Shown here in pieces: positions 46,920 to 58,234 of a stretch of DNA of 64,000 bases; the stretch's first letter is position 1, and each line of letters starts with the position of its first letter. The position numbers were made by a program, and so were the translations under genes. A model generated the notes under the pieces. It saw nothing but the letters and a program-made list of their open reading frames with translations, did no database searches and was not told the DNA's origin. Source of the stretch: Triangularia verruculosa (lineage: Eukaryota > Ascomycota > Sordariomycetes > Sordariales > Podosporaceae); contig MU863910.1 of assembly GCA_033296885.1 (NCBI GenBank), forward strand, positions 124,001-188,000. The letters run 5' to 3'.

Positions 46920-48566
46920 ATGTCTGTTCCCCATACCGGAGTAGCACGCCCCAGCCATGATTATACCACCGAGATGGCGCCCTCAGAACGCATCAGCAGA
47001 CCCGGACCAGACGATGCTGTTCAAGAAGCCAAAACAGATGAGAAAGTACCCGACCCTCTGGTCGTTGACTGGGATGGCCCTGATGACCCAGCAAATCCCA
47101 AAAACTGGTCCAGTGGATTGCAGAATGTCAATGTTGTGCTGGTCAGCACTTTTGTGCTCTACTCGTAAGGACCTCCGGACAAAACCTTGCAAAAGAAAAA
47201 TAAAAAATGATGCTGACGGTATCCAAGCAATCTGGCCGCGACAATGTTTGCCCCAGGCGCTGGTGCCCTTATCGAAGAATTCCAAGTCACAAACTCTGTC
47301 CTAGCGACGTTGACCGTCACCATCTATGTCCTTGGCTTTTCTCTAGGCCCTCTCTTTCTCGCCCCGCTGTCAGAACTGTATGGCCGCCTCCCGCTCTATC
47401 ATATTTCCAATGTCTTTTACGTGGCATTCACCATCGGGTGTGCCTTGAGCAATAACATTGCCATGTTCTTGACGTTCCGCTTCATCTGCGGATGTGCTGC
47501 TTCAGTTCCCATGACCGTTGGAGGAGGTACCGTGGCAGATCTTGTTCCAGAGAACAAACGCGGAAGGGCCATGGCCTTGTACGGCATGGGTCCACTACTT
47601 GGCCCTGTGGTTGGGCCCATTGTTGGAGGGTTCGTCACGCAATCCATCGGCTGGCGTTGGACATTTTGGTTGATCACTATCTTGGTAAGGCTTGCTTGTA
47701 TACTAGGGCATAACCACAACCGGACATATGCTGACATCTAGGTCTAGGCCGGCGTCTTCTCACTTGTCGCCATTCCTGTTCTTCGAGAGACGAACGAAGA
47801 TGTTTTACTGGAAAGGAAGGCAGCCAGACTTAGGAAGGTGACCGGCAAGGCTTTTGTGGCCCGGACCTCGCAGAATCTTACCCCCCAACAGCTTCTGGTC
47901 CGTGCCATCATCAGACCGACCAAGATGTTGATATTTTCGCCGATCGTCCTACTGCTGTCGCTATATTGCGCCTTCGTCTTTGGCCTTATCTTTCTTCTGT
48001 TCACTACATTCCCAACCGTCTTTGAGGAGACATACGGTTTTGGACCTGGTGTGGCTGGCTTGTCCTATCTTGGGCTTGGGCTGGGCATGATCTGCGGCTT
48101 AATACTGTTTGCCATCCTCAGCGACAAGTTGATGAACCAGCCACGCGGCGGCACTGTCTCTCGGCCTGAATTACGTCTCCCACTCATGATGTGGTTCTCG
48201 CCAATTACACCCATCGGGTTTTTCTGGTATGGATGGGCTGCCAATAACCACAACCATTGGATAGTTCCTATCATGGGTTCTTACTTCATCGGCCTGGGGT
48301 CGTTCTTCATCGTCATGCCAGCGCAAACCTACTTTGTTGACATTTTCGGTCAGCAAGGAGCTGCGTCCGCCCTGGCGGCCAACACTGTTGTTCGAAACAT
48401 ATTTGGGACCTTTTTGGCTCTTGCGGCTCCACCTCTGTATGGAAACTTGGGACTTGGTTGGGGTAACAGTCTGCTAGGCTTCATTTGCCTTGGCTTTGCG
48501 CCGATCCCCGTCTTGTTCTACAAGTATGGAGAGTATTTGCGGAAACGGTTTGTGGTGGAACTCTAA
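46920..48566 (+). CDS. MFS multidrug transporter, DHA1 type
   Basis: Exons 46920-47164, 47228-47684 and 47748-48566; introns 47165-47227 (GTAAGG, TGCTGAC branch, CCAAG) and 47685-47747 (GTAAGG...GTCTAG; the earlier ATCTAG acceptor would leave a stop). Product about 506 aa. The N-terminal cytosolic stretch ends WDGPDDPANPKNWS, a signature of fungal drug:H+ antiporters of the FLU1/TPO type. Twelve helices can be traced; loop motifs include LAPLSELYGRLPLYH and RFICGCAASVPMTVGGGTVADL. It sits in the plasma membrane and probably exports the cluster product, giving self-protection. Confidence 0.9.
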
Positions 48567-48682
48567 AGAGAAGATTGCGCTGAGATGGGAGGTATTGCAT
48601 TGCAATGCTGCGGAGTAAAATTGGGGGTGCTCAAGATTCAGACTGTTCAGTTAGATGCAATCCTATACTATCAACCTTTAGT

Positions 48683-49747
48683 TTACATACTATACACTAA
48701 TTTGACACCAGAGACCTTCTTATTTTTGATCCTGTCAAGTCCATCCAAGGCTCCCTCAAGACCGCCACGCCGCACCTCAGTTGGATGAGCCCGGAGCTTT
48801 CCTTGCTCCAGCAAGGACTGCACAGTTCTTACCCACTCTACCCCGAACGCACTCAATTCAGGATTAGCCGGTCTGCCATGTGGTGCCGGCCATCCAATAT
48901 CCTTCCCCAGCATCACAGGTCCCAACACCCAGTCAGCCTTCACAACCCTCCTGGTGTTGGCAACAACATCGGGGAATGGATCGAGCGCCGTATACCGCCC
49001 TCCTCGCCGCCCAATCGCCGCATAGCAAATCTTCATGGATTCCACGGTCGTGATACAGTCGAGGCTGTATTCGAGGGCGTTGTTGGTGTATTCCCTGATA
49101 GTGACTGCGCAATCTGGAGATCGGTAATCAAAGACTTGCTCCGCACCATATGACTTGACCAGTTCGTAGTTTCGAGGGGAACATGTTGCGATGGGTGTAA
49201 ACCCTGCCAAGCGCAAAAGCTGAAGCGCCGCTGTTCCCGTTGCTGTCGAACCCCCGTACACAAGCACAGGTTTAGCGTTGGCAGTCGGGTGCAGAGGACT
49301 ACCTGGCAGCTTCAGGCTGTTGAACAGTGCCAGGCCCGCTGTCATAAAGCTGGTTGCAAGTGCCGCGCCGTCATGGTACGGCAAGGAAGAAGGGATTCGA
49401 AGAACACGATCGGCCCTTGCCCCAACGTAGTTTGCAAAGGCACCGACGTCAGGGTGGTTGGGATTCATCCCCATGACAGCGCCACATACTCGGTCGCCGA
49501 TAAAAAGGTTCGTAACTGCTGACCCGGTGGCGACAACCTCGCCAGCGAAGTCGCATCCCGCGATGGAGCCAGGGGTGACATAAGCTCCGATCATTTTGGT
49601 GTCGACTGGGTTGACCGAAATGGCGACTGTCTTGACGAGAATCATGTCATGCTCGAGTGAGGGAACAGGGACATTATACGAGAGGACAATGTCTCCTGAC
49701 GCCGAGCCGACCAAGGCTGTTTGGGTTGTAGGAATAGCTGTAGACAT
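48683..49747 (-). CDS. trans-acting enoyl reductase (LovC/MycC type)
   Basis: Single exon, 354 aa from ATG at 49747 (MSTAIPTTQTALVGS); the open frame extends upstream but family length fits this Met. It is a medium-chain, zinc-free reductase: VKTVAISVNPVDTKMIG, GCDFAGEVVATGS, LVYGGSTATGTAALQLLRLAG for NADPH, and the C-terminal GPVMLGKDIGW. Such stand-alone enoyl reductases dock on PKS-NRPS enzymes whose own ER is dead and reduce chosen double bonds during chain growth. That fits the PKS-NRPS here, whose ER segment lacks a cofactor motif. It is tail-to-tail with the MFS gene (116 bp apart). Confidence 0.9.
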   Translation of the reverse strand: MSTAIPTTQTALVGSASGDIVLSYNVPVPSLEHDMILVKTVAISVNPVDTKMIGAYVTPGSIAGCDFAGEVVATGSAVTNLFIGDRVCGAVMGMNPNHPDVGAFANYVGARADRVLRIPSSLPYHDGAALATSFMTAGLALFNSLKLPGSPLHPTANAKPVLVYGGSTATGTAALQLLRLAGFTPIATCSPRNYELVKSYGAEQVFDYRSPDCAVTIREYTNNALEYSLDCITTVESMKICYAAIGRRGGRYTALDPFPDVVANTRRVVKADWVLGPVMLGKDIGWPAPHGRPANPELSAFGVEWVRTVQSLLEQGKLRAHPTEVRRGGLEGALDGLDRIKNKKVSGVKLVYSM

Positions 49748-50800
49748 GATGGATCGAATACACAGCGGCTTACAAAGACAGTTCAGACTGATGGCTGGCA
49801 GAGTCTGAGGCTGAATATGATGCAGGAGCCGGTCTAGCCAGAGAACCTTTATACGTCTCAACCCGAGTGCCGAAAAACTCCGATTTGCGACCTGTGTCCC
49901 CAAGCTGTTACCGAACGGTCGCGATGCCACCATGTGAACACTGGTCACTCTTTCAAATACTGGGTAGTTGTCAATGGGTCCGACTTTGTGTAGAGGGACC
50001 ATGGGGTGAGTTTCTGGTCTGTTGTCAGCCAAACGTGGCTTGTCCTTACCTTACTGTTGCGCCACCCCCATTTCCCTGACCCCTGAGTTCTGGACGCACC
50101 TATCCACTCCAAGATTGGCGTTGACCCACTCCACAAATGGCGGCAACCCCTCCCTTGACTACGAGGCACCAATATGAAATGGCGAGATCTGGTAGCATCC
50201 CATCCTATGGCGGAACTTCCGCAAGCATATAGAGCGCTTCAAGCTTTTTCTTTGCCTGTTGGTCTTCGAAATTTGTCGATGTAGACGTTCACGTTCCTGT
50301 CATTAGCACAAACGACTGGCCAGCCCGAGTGATGAAGTTGTGGATGATCAAAACAAGGACGAAGGACAGCTGAATTGCGGTAACAGTTTGTATGTAGCAC
50401 AATACTATAAAAAGACCAAAAAGAAAAGTACAATCACCACCCAACGCCGCATGTGCTACCGGGTTCGATCTGATACAGAAATACGATTTTGCGTCTATAA
50501 AGCAAGAAAATGAAAAGTAAGAGGATCTCTCAGACTAGGTAGAACGCAGAACGAAGCAGAAAACAGAAGGTACCTACCTACCTATATAGTCACAACCGAC
50601 AACATTTTTTGGCTCAGTCCGTATTGGTCTCAGAAGGTGAGCAAAAGGTGGGCGCAGTGAGCATCACCCTGAGCTAAAGTGGATCCAAGGACGGTTCGGC
50701 TATACTTGCCGCAACCAAAACTGATCATGACTTCCGTTTTCTCCTTGCGCGTACCAGTAGCCCGTTATCAAACCCACTAGAACCACCATTTGTATTAAAA
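49748..50800. other. Intergenic, cluster edge
   Basis: Upstream of the enoyl reductase. ACCTACCTACC at about 50570-50583. No gene is supported. Base composition drops towards AT at the right end. Confidence 0.4.
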
Positions 50801-51538
50801 TTGCAACTTTAGATATAGACGAACTTGTCCATTTTTCTAACAGAAGAAGACACTTATAAATTACTATATTTATAAATATCTAGTTAAATAACTTTAATTA
50901 CTATAATTTAAAGATTATGTAAAGACGGCGATAATATATATAGTAGACTACCTATCCGTTACCTAAGTTTCTATTTTACCGTCCCTTTAGTAAAGGAATA
51001 TATACTAGGGAATAGTAGGGGTATTTGGTAGATTAATTCAACAAGCGTATACTAACCTTAAAGGATAAGGGGCGTTAAACTTTAATAGCTATAGATCTAT
51101 AGTACTATATAAACGGAACAGCTGTAAAGCGTACCGTTCTCGGCCTACTTCCTTTAGGACCACTAGCGAGCATATTAAGCTAAAAATGTAAGTAGGGGGA
51201 AAGGAGGAAGGGCTAAAAGACCTACTTAAAAGGTAAAACTTATATTCGTATTACTAAGGATTCTATTCCTCTCGGTATTACCGATAACCCTATAACTTCC
51301 GACTCTTTATAGAAGGAAAATGGAACTATCGGGGATTTAGTTATATAATTCTACTGCCGATGTAGGAACTAATTTGCTTCTTAACTTAGAGGCCGCGAAC
51401 TTTAAATATAATAGCTAGTATAAAGTAGGTAATAAACTTCGGTAAACGCGAGAGTAGCGGAGTTAAGAACGGTTAGGGGTAAGTCGGATAGGGAGAGGAG
51501 AATGTGACGAACCCCTATACAGAACCTCTGAAAGGGAT

Positions 51539-51600
51539 ACTCGGTTGAAGGCAATCTTCTGACAATTGGTTCGGTGCAGCTAAACAGTGCACAATAAGAT
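51539..51600. repeat. Direct repeat, copy 1 (ACTCGGTT...AGTGCACAA)
   Basis: ACTCGGTTGAAGGCA, then GGTTCGGTGCAGCTAAACAG and TGCACAATAAG. A second copy in the same orientation is at 55969-56030. Read on the minus strand, both begin TGTGCACTGT-TAGCTGCACC, like the terminus of an LTR. Confidence 0.6.
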
Positions 51601-51636
51601 GTCTCAATGTACACACAAGATACCGTGAATACAAGC

Positions 51637-51928
51637 TGTGATTGCATACTGCGGAACTATTTACAAGCTATCTAGTTCCTCCGTATATATAGACTATAAA
51701 TCCCTAAGTACCTTCGTACCTGGATTACCCTCGCTTACCAGCGACCCGTGGTGATCCTTCTGGCGCTTACTACGATCACCTGGTGATCGTGGTGATCCGG
51801 CTCACCTTTGCCAAGCAGTGAGCCTCCTCCGACCCTGGCAGCCTTGCTGCTGTGCCCCTTTCCTCCGATTGGCCGGCATGGTTAGTTGCAGTCCCCGCCT
51901 GACCCTGCTATATGGTTGGTCTGTGACA
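51637..51928. repeat. LTR-like element, copy A
   Basis: Starts TGTGATTGCATACTGCGGAAC and ends GGTCTGTGACA, so TG...CA ends and about 290 bp. A diverged relative lies at 53793-54057. It contains a perfect inverted repeat ACGATCACC-T-GGTGATCGT at 51772-51790. No matching target duplication is seen. Confidence 0.45.
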
Positions 51929-53792
51929 GAGAAGCGGTAGTAGATAGCGTAAAAATATAGCTAGAATACAAAGTAGCTAACTAATTCGCAGGGATATATA
52001 GGTTTTTACTTAAAGGAACGCCGACTAATGTCCGTAAAGTAAAGACGTCGGGCGGTCTTCACTTAAAAACAATCTTAGATAGGGACTATTTATAAGTTAA
52101 ACGTAAAGGAGATAACCCTTATACATGTTACGGGCTCCAAAGAAAAGTTTATTACTATAGACTCGGTTCTACTATAAATACCAGCGTCGGCAGCTCTTTA
52201 AAGCTTTCGAACCTTAATAGCACTTTGCTTCTTTTTCTTACCCTTTACGTAAAGTCACTTATAACTAACTTCTTTATAAATAAACTATATACTAAAGGGT
52301 ATCTTCCTCCTAAAGAAGGTACTAAGGCCTTCCATATAACTGCCCACCATCTCCTAATTGATTTCTAAGTCCTTAAATCGTTTCTTTAGACCACGCTAAA
52401 GGCTTCGCTCGATAAATATATCGATAATCGTTTCATCGGATATATATATATTTCCACTTATCCTCATCTTTCAGGAGCTTCGAGTCGTGCCTAGAAGTCG
52501 ACCTTCCAAAAATCGCTCGGAGCAAGGACAGGATCTACGTCTAAACAAATATACCTAACGTTAACTCTAATATTACTACATTAAGAGACCTTCCATTAAA
52601 ATATTATTCTAAATACATTCGAGGTTATTCTTATTATAATATTTATTACTTTCCTAACCACTTACTCGAAGAAGTAGTAATATACATTTATTTAGCTAAT
52701 CGACCTATTCGGCCACTTAGCTGGCTCCTTCGGCCGCTAGGCAATTCTAGGGCTATCGAAACTCGGAAATTTAGGGGTAAATCGAAAAATATTAAGGTTA
52801 TTACATTACTTTATTACTATCGCAGGCATTGAAGAGACGCTACGTAGTTACCTTCTTAGAGCTTCTAGACTTTATTTGCGCCCAATATATTATAGTTCCG
52901 AAAGACTACCCCTTTATATTTACGGAATATACGCCGGTAAGCCAGTTAATTAGGCTTTATCGGGTAAATAGAAGTAATTACCGTGAAGACTTTAGGGTCC
53001 CTAAACTATAAAGTACAACAGTATAAGGTAATACCGAAGGAAGGTAAGTATAGGGAACTATACCCTATAAAAGAAAAAGAAATAGGGAACTATATCCTGC
53101 TAATAAAATTATAAGTACTAAACTATAGAGATCTATGCCCTAGAAGAGAGTGTGGTAAACTAGTATATTAAACTTTAACTATTTGACTTAATCTTAAACT
53201 TAAGGAAGAAAATAAAAGATAATTCCAAATATACTACGAGAAGCCCTTTATAGGTATTAAAGACCTCGTTTTCCTCCTTATCGCTCCCCACAACTTCTAT
53301 CGGTGTAGTGGCCTATAGTGGCTTATATCGTTGATATGCCTTGTTGAGTCCTTCGTATTCGATTGATTTTAGTGGGTGAGAACGCCGTGACTGCCGGGTT
53401 CTGGGCCGTTAAGAACGCTGTAGCTACTGTGGCTTTAATTTGTTAAGAGCTTTAATAGAGAGTACTGTGGCTTACTGTAGCCGCTGTGGTAGAAAACTCT
53501 GGCTCGCTGTAAGAGTTGTGGTTTCCAACTGCAAGTGCTGCTGGTGATATAAATGCTGGAAACTATACGGAAGAAGGTACTGTAAAATCCATAAATAAGT
53601 GCTGTATTTCATTGATGCTGGATCTTGGGATCTACATATTTAGGTAGATTAGATAAGGATTCTGCTACCTCAAACCACTTTTGGTGAGGTAGGAGCAGTT
53701 TAGACCTACAGCTTCCATCTCACCGCTTTTAGACTCACCGCTTTTAGACTCGCCGCTTCTATACCTGTTTAAACGGAATTATATGTTAGTGT

Positions 53793-54057
53793 TGTGATTG
53801 CATACTGATGAACTCCTCCGAGTTCATCCTAACCGAACGACTATATACTAGAATCCTTCCCGAGTGCTCGTCCTACTATGCTGCCGAGCACCCTCGAGCA
53901 TCTTGCAGTATGCAATATGCTCGGGTGTCTTAGCGCCATAGCACTTTCTGACCATCCTGACTGGTTCCCTTCTAGGTCCTAAATGATTGGCTCGGGACGC
54001 CCCGCATCCCATATGCGGCCACCCCGCTGTGCGGTTTGTCGTTGGTTAATTGTGACA
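53793..54057. repeat. LTR-like element, copy B
   Basis: Starts TGTGATTGCATACTGATGAAC and ends GGTTAATTGTGACA; about 265 bp. It shares the first 15 bases and the GATTGGC plus TGTGACA end with copy A. An inverted ATTGCATACTG / CAGTATGCAAT pair (about 53798 and 53904) lies within it. Confidence 0.45.
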
Positions 54058-54781
54058 GTAATCCTATCCTTTACGCTAAGCCATGACACCCTTGAGTTTT
54101 GTCAGATACTGTAGTATGTGAGGTGGACTTCGGGGATGAGGGTCACTCTTCATAGCCCTTGCGCCCTTATGATCGGAGCGGAAAACTCAAAACCTTAGCT
54201 CCACCTTCCACGCAGTGGTGTGGCACACGCCTCAAACCAGCATCAGTCTAGTTACAAACAATATGGAAATCCCGATATCAATAGTTTCCATTTCCGTTCT
54301 TAGACCTGAGCACTTGCCGCTTTAACCTAAGCGGAAGTGGAGAAGCCCTGAGCATGGTGAGAAAAGCCCTGAGCAGGGTGAGCAATAAGTGAATTTACGT
54401 GACACCAGGTTATTCCAGAGCTGTTTCTGGAGCGTAGACCGTTCGGTCAAGCAGGTAGGGATTATGACAGGCAACCCCTGCCTTCGCCAGAGTCAGAAGC
54501 AGCGTGGTATGTCCACGCCAGGGTCAGTTTCTAAATTCGTCCAAATCAGGCAAATCATCTCCCTCCAAACATTATTCCTACATCCCGGTTCACCGAAACT
54601 TTGGATAGTTTCTAACTTAATCAAGCATAATTGCATTTTTACGCTAGTTCATACTAGCCTTACGGAGCCGCCAGCCATCGAATACTACCTTTTAAGTAGG
54701 TCTATTTGATTCCAAGAGCCATTTTTAAAGCAGAGCGATTTTTAGAGTATAGCCAGACAAATATTATAAAAAGGAACTTCT

Positions 54782-55022
54782 GGCCCCTGCAGAGCCAAAA
54801 ACAGCTTCTACATGATTACAACGCAAACCATTAAGCCGAAGGCAGCGCTAGGATCATGATATGAAATCTCAGCCTCTGCTAAAGCCAGAAACGGCTTCTT
54901 TCATTTTGTCTGTGTAGGCAGCGATGGTCTGCCTTTACTAGAGTTAGAAACAGCTTCTACGTTTTGACTTAGGTAATAAGTATAGGGAATCGCTGCCTTT
55001 ACTGAAGCCATAAATGGCTTCT
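54782..55022. repeat. Degenerate tandem repeat, 4 units
   Basis: Core GCC-TxCT-xAGxCAxAAAxxGCTTCT at about 54782, 54871, 54931 and 54994, spaced 60-89 bp, with GGCAGCG between units. A weaker relative is at about 54477. Confidence 0.6.
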
Positions 55023-55968
55023 AATGGTAATACACAACAAGTCTGTAGGCGATTGTGGATGAAACCACGCTTCTGGATTCTTAAGGTTATTTCTCTCGTG
55101 GATTCTCTTCTTCTCTTGAGGCACATCCGCTGCAACATGAGGATGTTAAGGAGCGTATAACTCATTATCTGATGCTGCTAACCTATGGTCCTATTATGTT
55201 ACGACCATAAATACGGACAGACGTAGGTACAGTAGATGGGCCAATCAGAGGTATTACGAGAAGAGACAATCCATATAGCTAACCAATCAGAAGAGGACCG
55301 ATGGACCGGTGCGTGGAGATAGCAGCCAACTCTATGTCTCTCCTACAATCCACTTGTTCGAGTCTCTTCTACCCAGCTTGGTAACAAAGGAGCTTGTGCT
55401 CTTCCCAGAACGATGCCACTTTGGAAAAGTTTTATATACTTAATTGCGGAGTCCACCCCTTTCCTCCCAGGGTAAGTCTGCCTCTCATGAACTGGCTAAG
55501 GCTCTTCCCGGGTCCTAGAACCTCGGGATTCTCGCGCCGCGGCGCCGTGGGCGTTGATGGGCGTTTTCTTCTGCAGCCTGTCCCTGCAGTAAATTCCAGT
55601 TTTCCTCCTCTAATTCCTTCGCGAGCCGGTACTCGTCCAGCCTTCCCGTTACAAAGAGCCAGTTAATTATTATCGTTGCTTCCTCTTTTTGGCCCAGAGC
55701 TGCTCTCAATGTAGGTTCATCTCTGACCCTCCTTGTTGAATTATCAGGACGGTCAGGGCGGTAAATTCAGGGGTATCATGTGACTGGCAGAGCAGGGGTA
55801 TTAGGGTTATCAGGTGTTGAATTAGACAGTGAGAGGCCCACTGTTAAGGAATTAATATCTTGGCAGTGGGACCTTGACCACCCGGTCAGGAGAGCCTGTG
55901 ATACCTGGCCCTCTTCCCTCCGACAACCAACGAATTGACGAAGTTTGCACCCCATATTATTGTTTGAC

Positions 55969-56030
55969 ACTCGGTTAAAGGCAGTATCTGAATAAATAGT
56001 TCGGTGCAGCTAGACAGTGCACAACAAGGT
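55969..56030. repeat. Direct repeat, copy 2 (ACTCGGTT...AGTGCACAA)
   Basis: ACTCGGTTAAAGGCAG, then GTTCGGTGCAGCTAGACAG and TGCACAACAAG. Matches copy 1 at 51539-51600, 4.4 kb away. Confidence 0.6.
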
Positions 56031-56092
56031 TAATCGTAGTGAACATACATCGGTTGAACCGCGACGGCATGGAGTTAGGTACCCAAGGTAGC

Positions 56093-58234
56093 TCAGACAA
56101 CAAAACTGCCCTCATTCCACCCATACACACGCTTCAAACGCTGTGCAAACACCAAAATCAGATGTCTCGGAATCTCAGACCCATGGGGCCTGTGCAAAGT
56201 GAGCGGTCTCTTCACCTCCATCGTCTCAGGCGGATAAAACTTGTAAACCGAGCCAAAACAAGGCAGGACCGAGAAGCCCAATTCAGCCATGGCTCCAACA
56301 AACGCCGACCAGTTGACAGTTCCCCGCTCTTCCGATATGTTGAACAGTGTGGCAAAAACGTCGGCGGTCGCCTTGCTGACCTTGAAGGGCTTCGCGGGAG
56401 GTTGAGCAGGTGCAATCGATGACGGGGCGTGCGGGGTGATTTCGTAGACGGATGATGGAGTCCCACGTGTCTTCTCCTTCTGCTTACGCTGTTCAATCCG
56501 TGCTTCCTTGGTCTCAGTTGTGCTGGATGGGAACGGTGTGGGCTCGCCCTTCTTCTCGAGCTTCTCCTTGATCTGTTGATACTGTATATCAAGGTCTTCC
56601 AAACAGTCTGCCAACGTATCCTGGTACAAAAATCCTATCTTCGTGCCGGTCTTCTCGATGATGAACTTGTCAAGACTTTGAAGGGCACTCTCTGCCATGC
56701 CAGGCTCCAACAAGTTGTCGATCGGAACAGCAAACTCGCGCAGATCCACTTGGTCTTTGAGGGCATTGAGCTCAGTCTCCAAATCGTTGAAGCGAGAGAC
56801 AAATATCTGACCCTTCTTGCGCGATAATGAGGGCATCGAGATGACAGGTGAAAGGTCTTGAATGAACCCGACCACAACGGCCAAGTTGAAGAGGGTATCG
56901 CCTTCCTTGTCGTTAATCCTAGCTCGCTCGGCAGGGTGAGAGTCAACAAGGTCACCAAGCCTCGTCAGCCAATCCACCGCCTTGGCAGCGGTAGTGTCTG
57001 GGTGCGCAAGTCGAAGCATGTAATGAAGTAGAGGGTCTGTAGCGGTAAGGTCGTCGGGCTTACCCTTCATCGCCACACGTGCATTGCCGGCCTTGTCGTA
57101 CACGTTTGAGACTCTCTTGAACCATTTCGAGCCCATGTCAGTCTGCAATATGCGCTTGAACACGGTCTGAGCACGGCTATATTCATGATGACAGACATTG
57201 GAAATCTCCTGCAAAATGATAGCTCGGTAGACTTTGTCGACTGTCTTGGCTTCGAGAAGCTGCAAGAGACGGCTGAGGTAGTCCTAAATAACAGCGTCTT
57301 GGACTGCTGTGTGGAGTGCCTTAAAGACGGCGCCGCTGATGTATTTATCGGTGTGAACTGGCAGTCGGCGACCCTTCTCGTCAGGAACTAACTCTGGGCG
57401 ACTGAAGAAGAAATGGTTGACAGCGCGGGCCAGGACAACAGGGGCGGTAGACAGGAAGCCGAGGTGCTCATCCACTACCTCCTTTTGATCCCGAGCAGTG
57501 GCGATAAGATCCGCCAGGGAGAGCTGAGTGTTGGCTTTTTTCTTGCCGTCCTGAATTTGGAGATTTGACAGGGCATCGGATACGGCTGTGTCAGTCTTCT
57601 TCGTCTTGGCTGGCGCCTTCTGTGCCCTGGTCTTGGAACCGGCTTCCAAGACGTCCTCAATTATGATGTTGAGAGATTGTAAGAGATATTGCTGTCTCAA
57701 TAAGATTAGATCACCCGTATTCTGCGGAATGCAAAGGCCGGCATCAATGGCAGGCTTGAGTCCCCGCATTATCTCGGCATCCTGGCGCACTATGCTGTAT
57801 GACCTCCCATATTGATCAGGCTCAGGCAGAAACATGCTGAAGCAGTTGTCGAAGCGTTCGATAAGACGTAGGTTTCTCTTCTCCATCATTTCGACGATGT
57901 GAGCATGATCACCTGGCCCATTGTTGAGGCCTGTGGCATACTGGTCCCAGAGTTCGGTGGTAGCTCGAAAGCGCAGCAGGTCAAGGAAGAAGTCGGAGCC
58001 GGCCTTGGTGATGTCTTGGAGATTCCATTCTGGGATGAACTTGTAGACATTGCCGAGCTTGAAGTCAAGTGGATGCCGCAGAATCTCGCCATCACGAGAT
58101 CCCGCTTTCATGCAAGCCGTTCGTTGGGCTGGATTGAGAGTGCGCCATATCCGCTCGATGGTTCCAGCGTGTCTGCGGTATTTGTTGACAAGGTCCGCAT
58201 GAAGGTCAACGACACCTTCTGCGAGAGAGGCCAT
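56093..58234 (-). pseudogene. ipa-like protein gene with one in-frame TAG stop
   Basis: A single frame of 714 codons from ATG at 58234 to 56093 is broken only by TAG at 57286-57284. Coding continues in the same frame on both sides (...LHTAVQDAVI, stop, DYLSRLLQLLEAK...), and no good intron donor lies near, so this is a nonsense change rather than a splice. The layout fits fungal ipa-type proteins: a helical body (EGVVDLHADLVNKYRRH, NPAQRTACMKAG, LPEPDQYGRSYSI), a Lys-rich linker, and a C-terminal small domain VLPCFGSVYKFYPPE, RPLTLHRPHG, IPRHLILVFAQRLKRVYGW. That last domain recalls the HicA/YcfA RNA-binding fold (inference). The function of ipa proteins is not known. TGG or CAG to TAG would be a RIP-type CpA to TpA change. 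Confidence 0.7.

Larger units (their letters stand above)
50800..53300. repeat. AT-rich, RIP-like degraded repeat block
   Basis: Long runs are rich in TA dinucleotides (for example TTATAAATTACTATATTTATAAATATC at about 50853-50880) and no frame exceeds about 80 codons on either strand. This is the look of a transposon mutated by repeat-induced point mutation (C to T at CpA). A GC-richer island at about 51720-51930 interrupts it and carries an LTR-like end. The original element cannot be named. Confidence 0.7.
53301..56092. other. Gene-poor, repeat-derived stretch
   Basis: Moderate GC, no convincing gene. It contains an LTR-like copy (53793-54057), degenerate tandem units (54782-55022) and a minus-strand 64-codon frame at 55515-55709 with Glu/Arg-rich helices (RLAKELEEENWNLLQGQAAE) that may be a relic of a transposon protein. 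Confidence 0.5.

Noticed and set aside
50461..50485. GGGTTCGATC resembling a tRNA T-loop
   Set aside because: The flanking bases do not form the T stem, and no anticodon or acceptor arms are found upstream.
55515..55709. 64-codon minus-strand frame as a gene
   Set aside because: Too short and inside repeat-derived DNA; at best a transposon relic.
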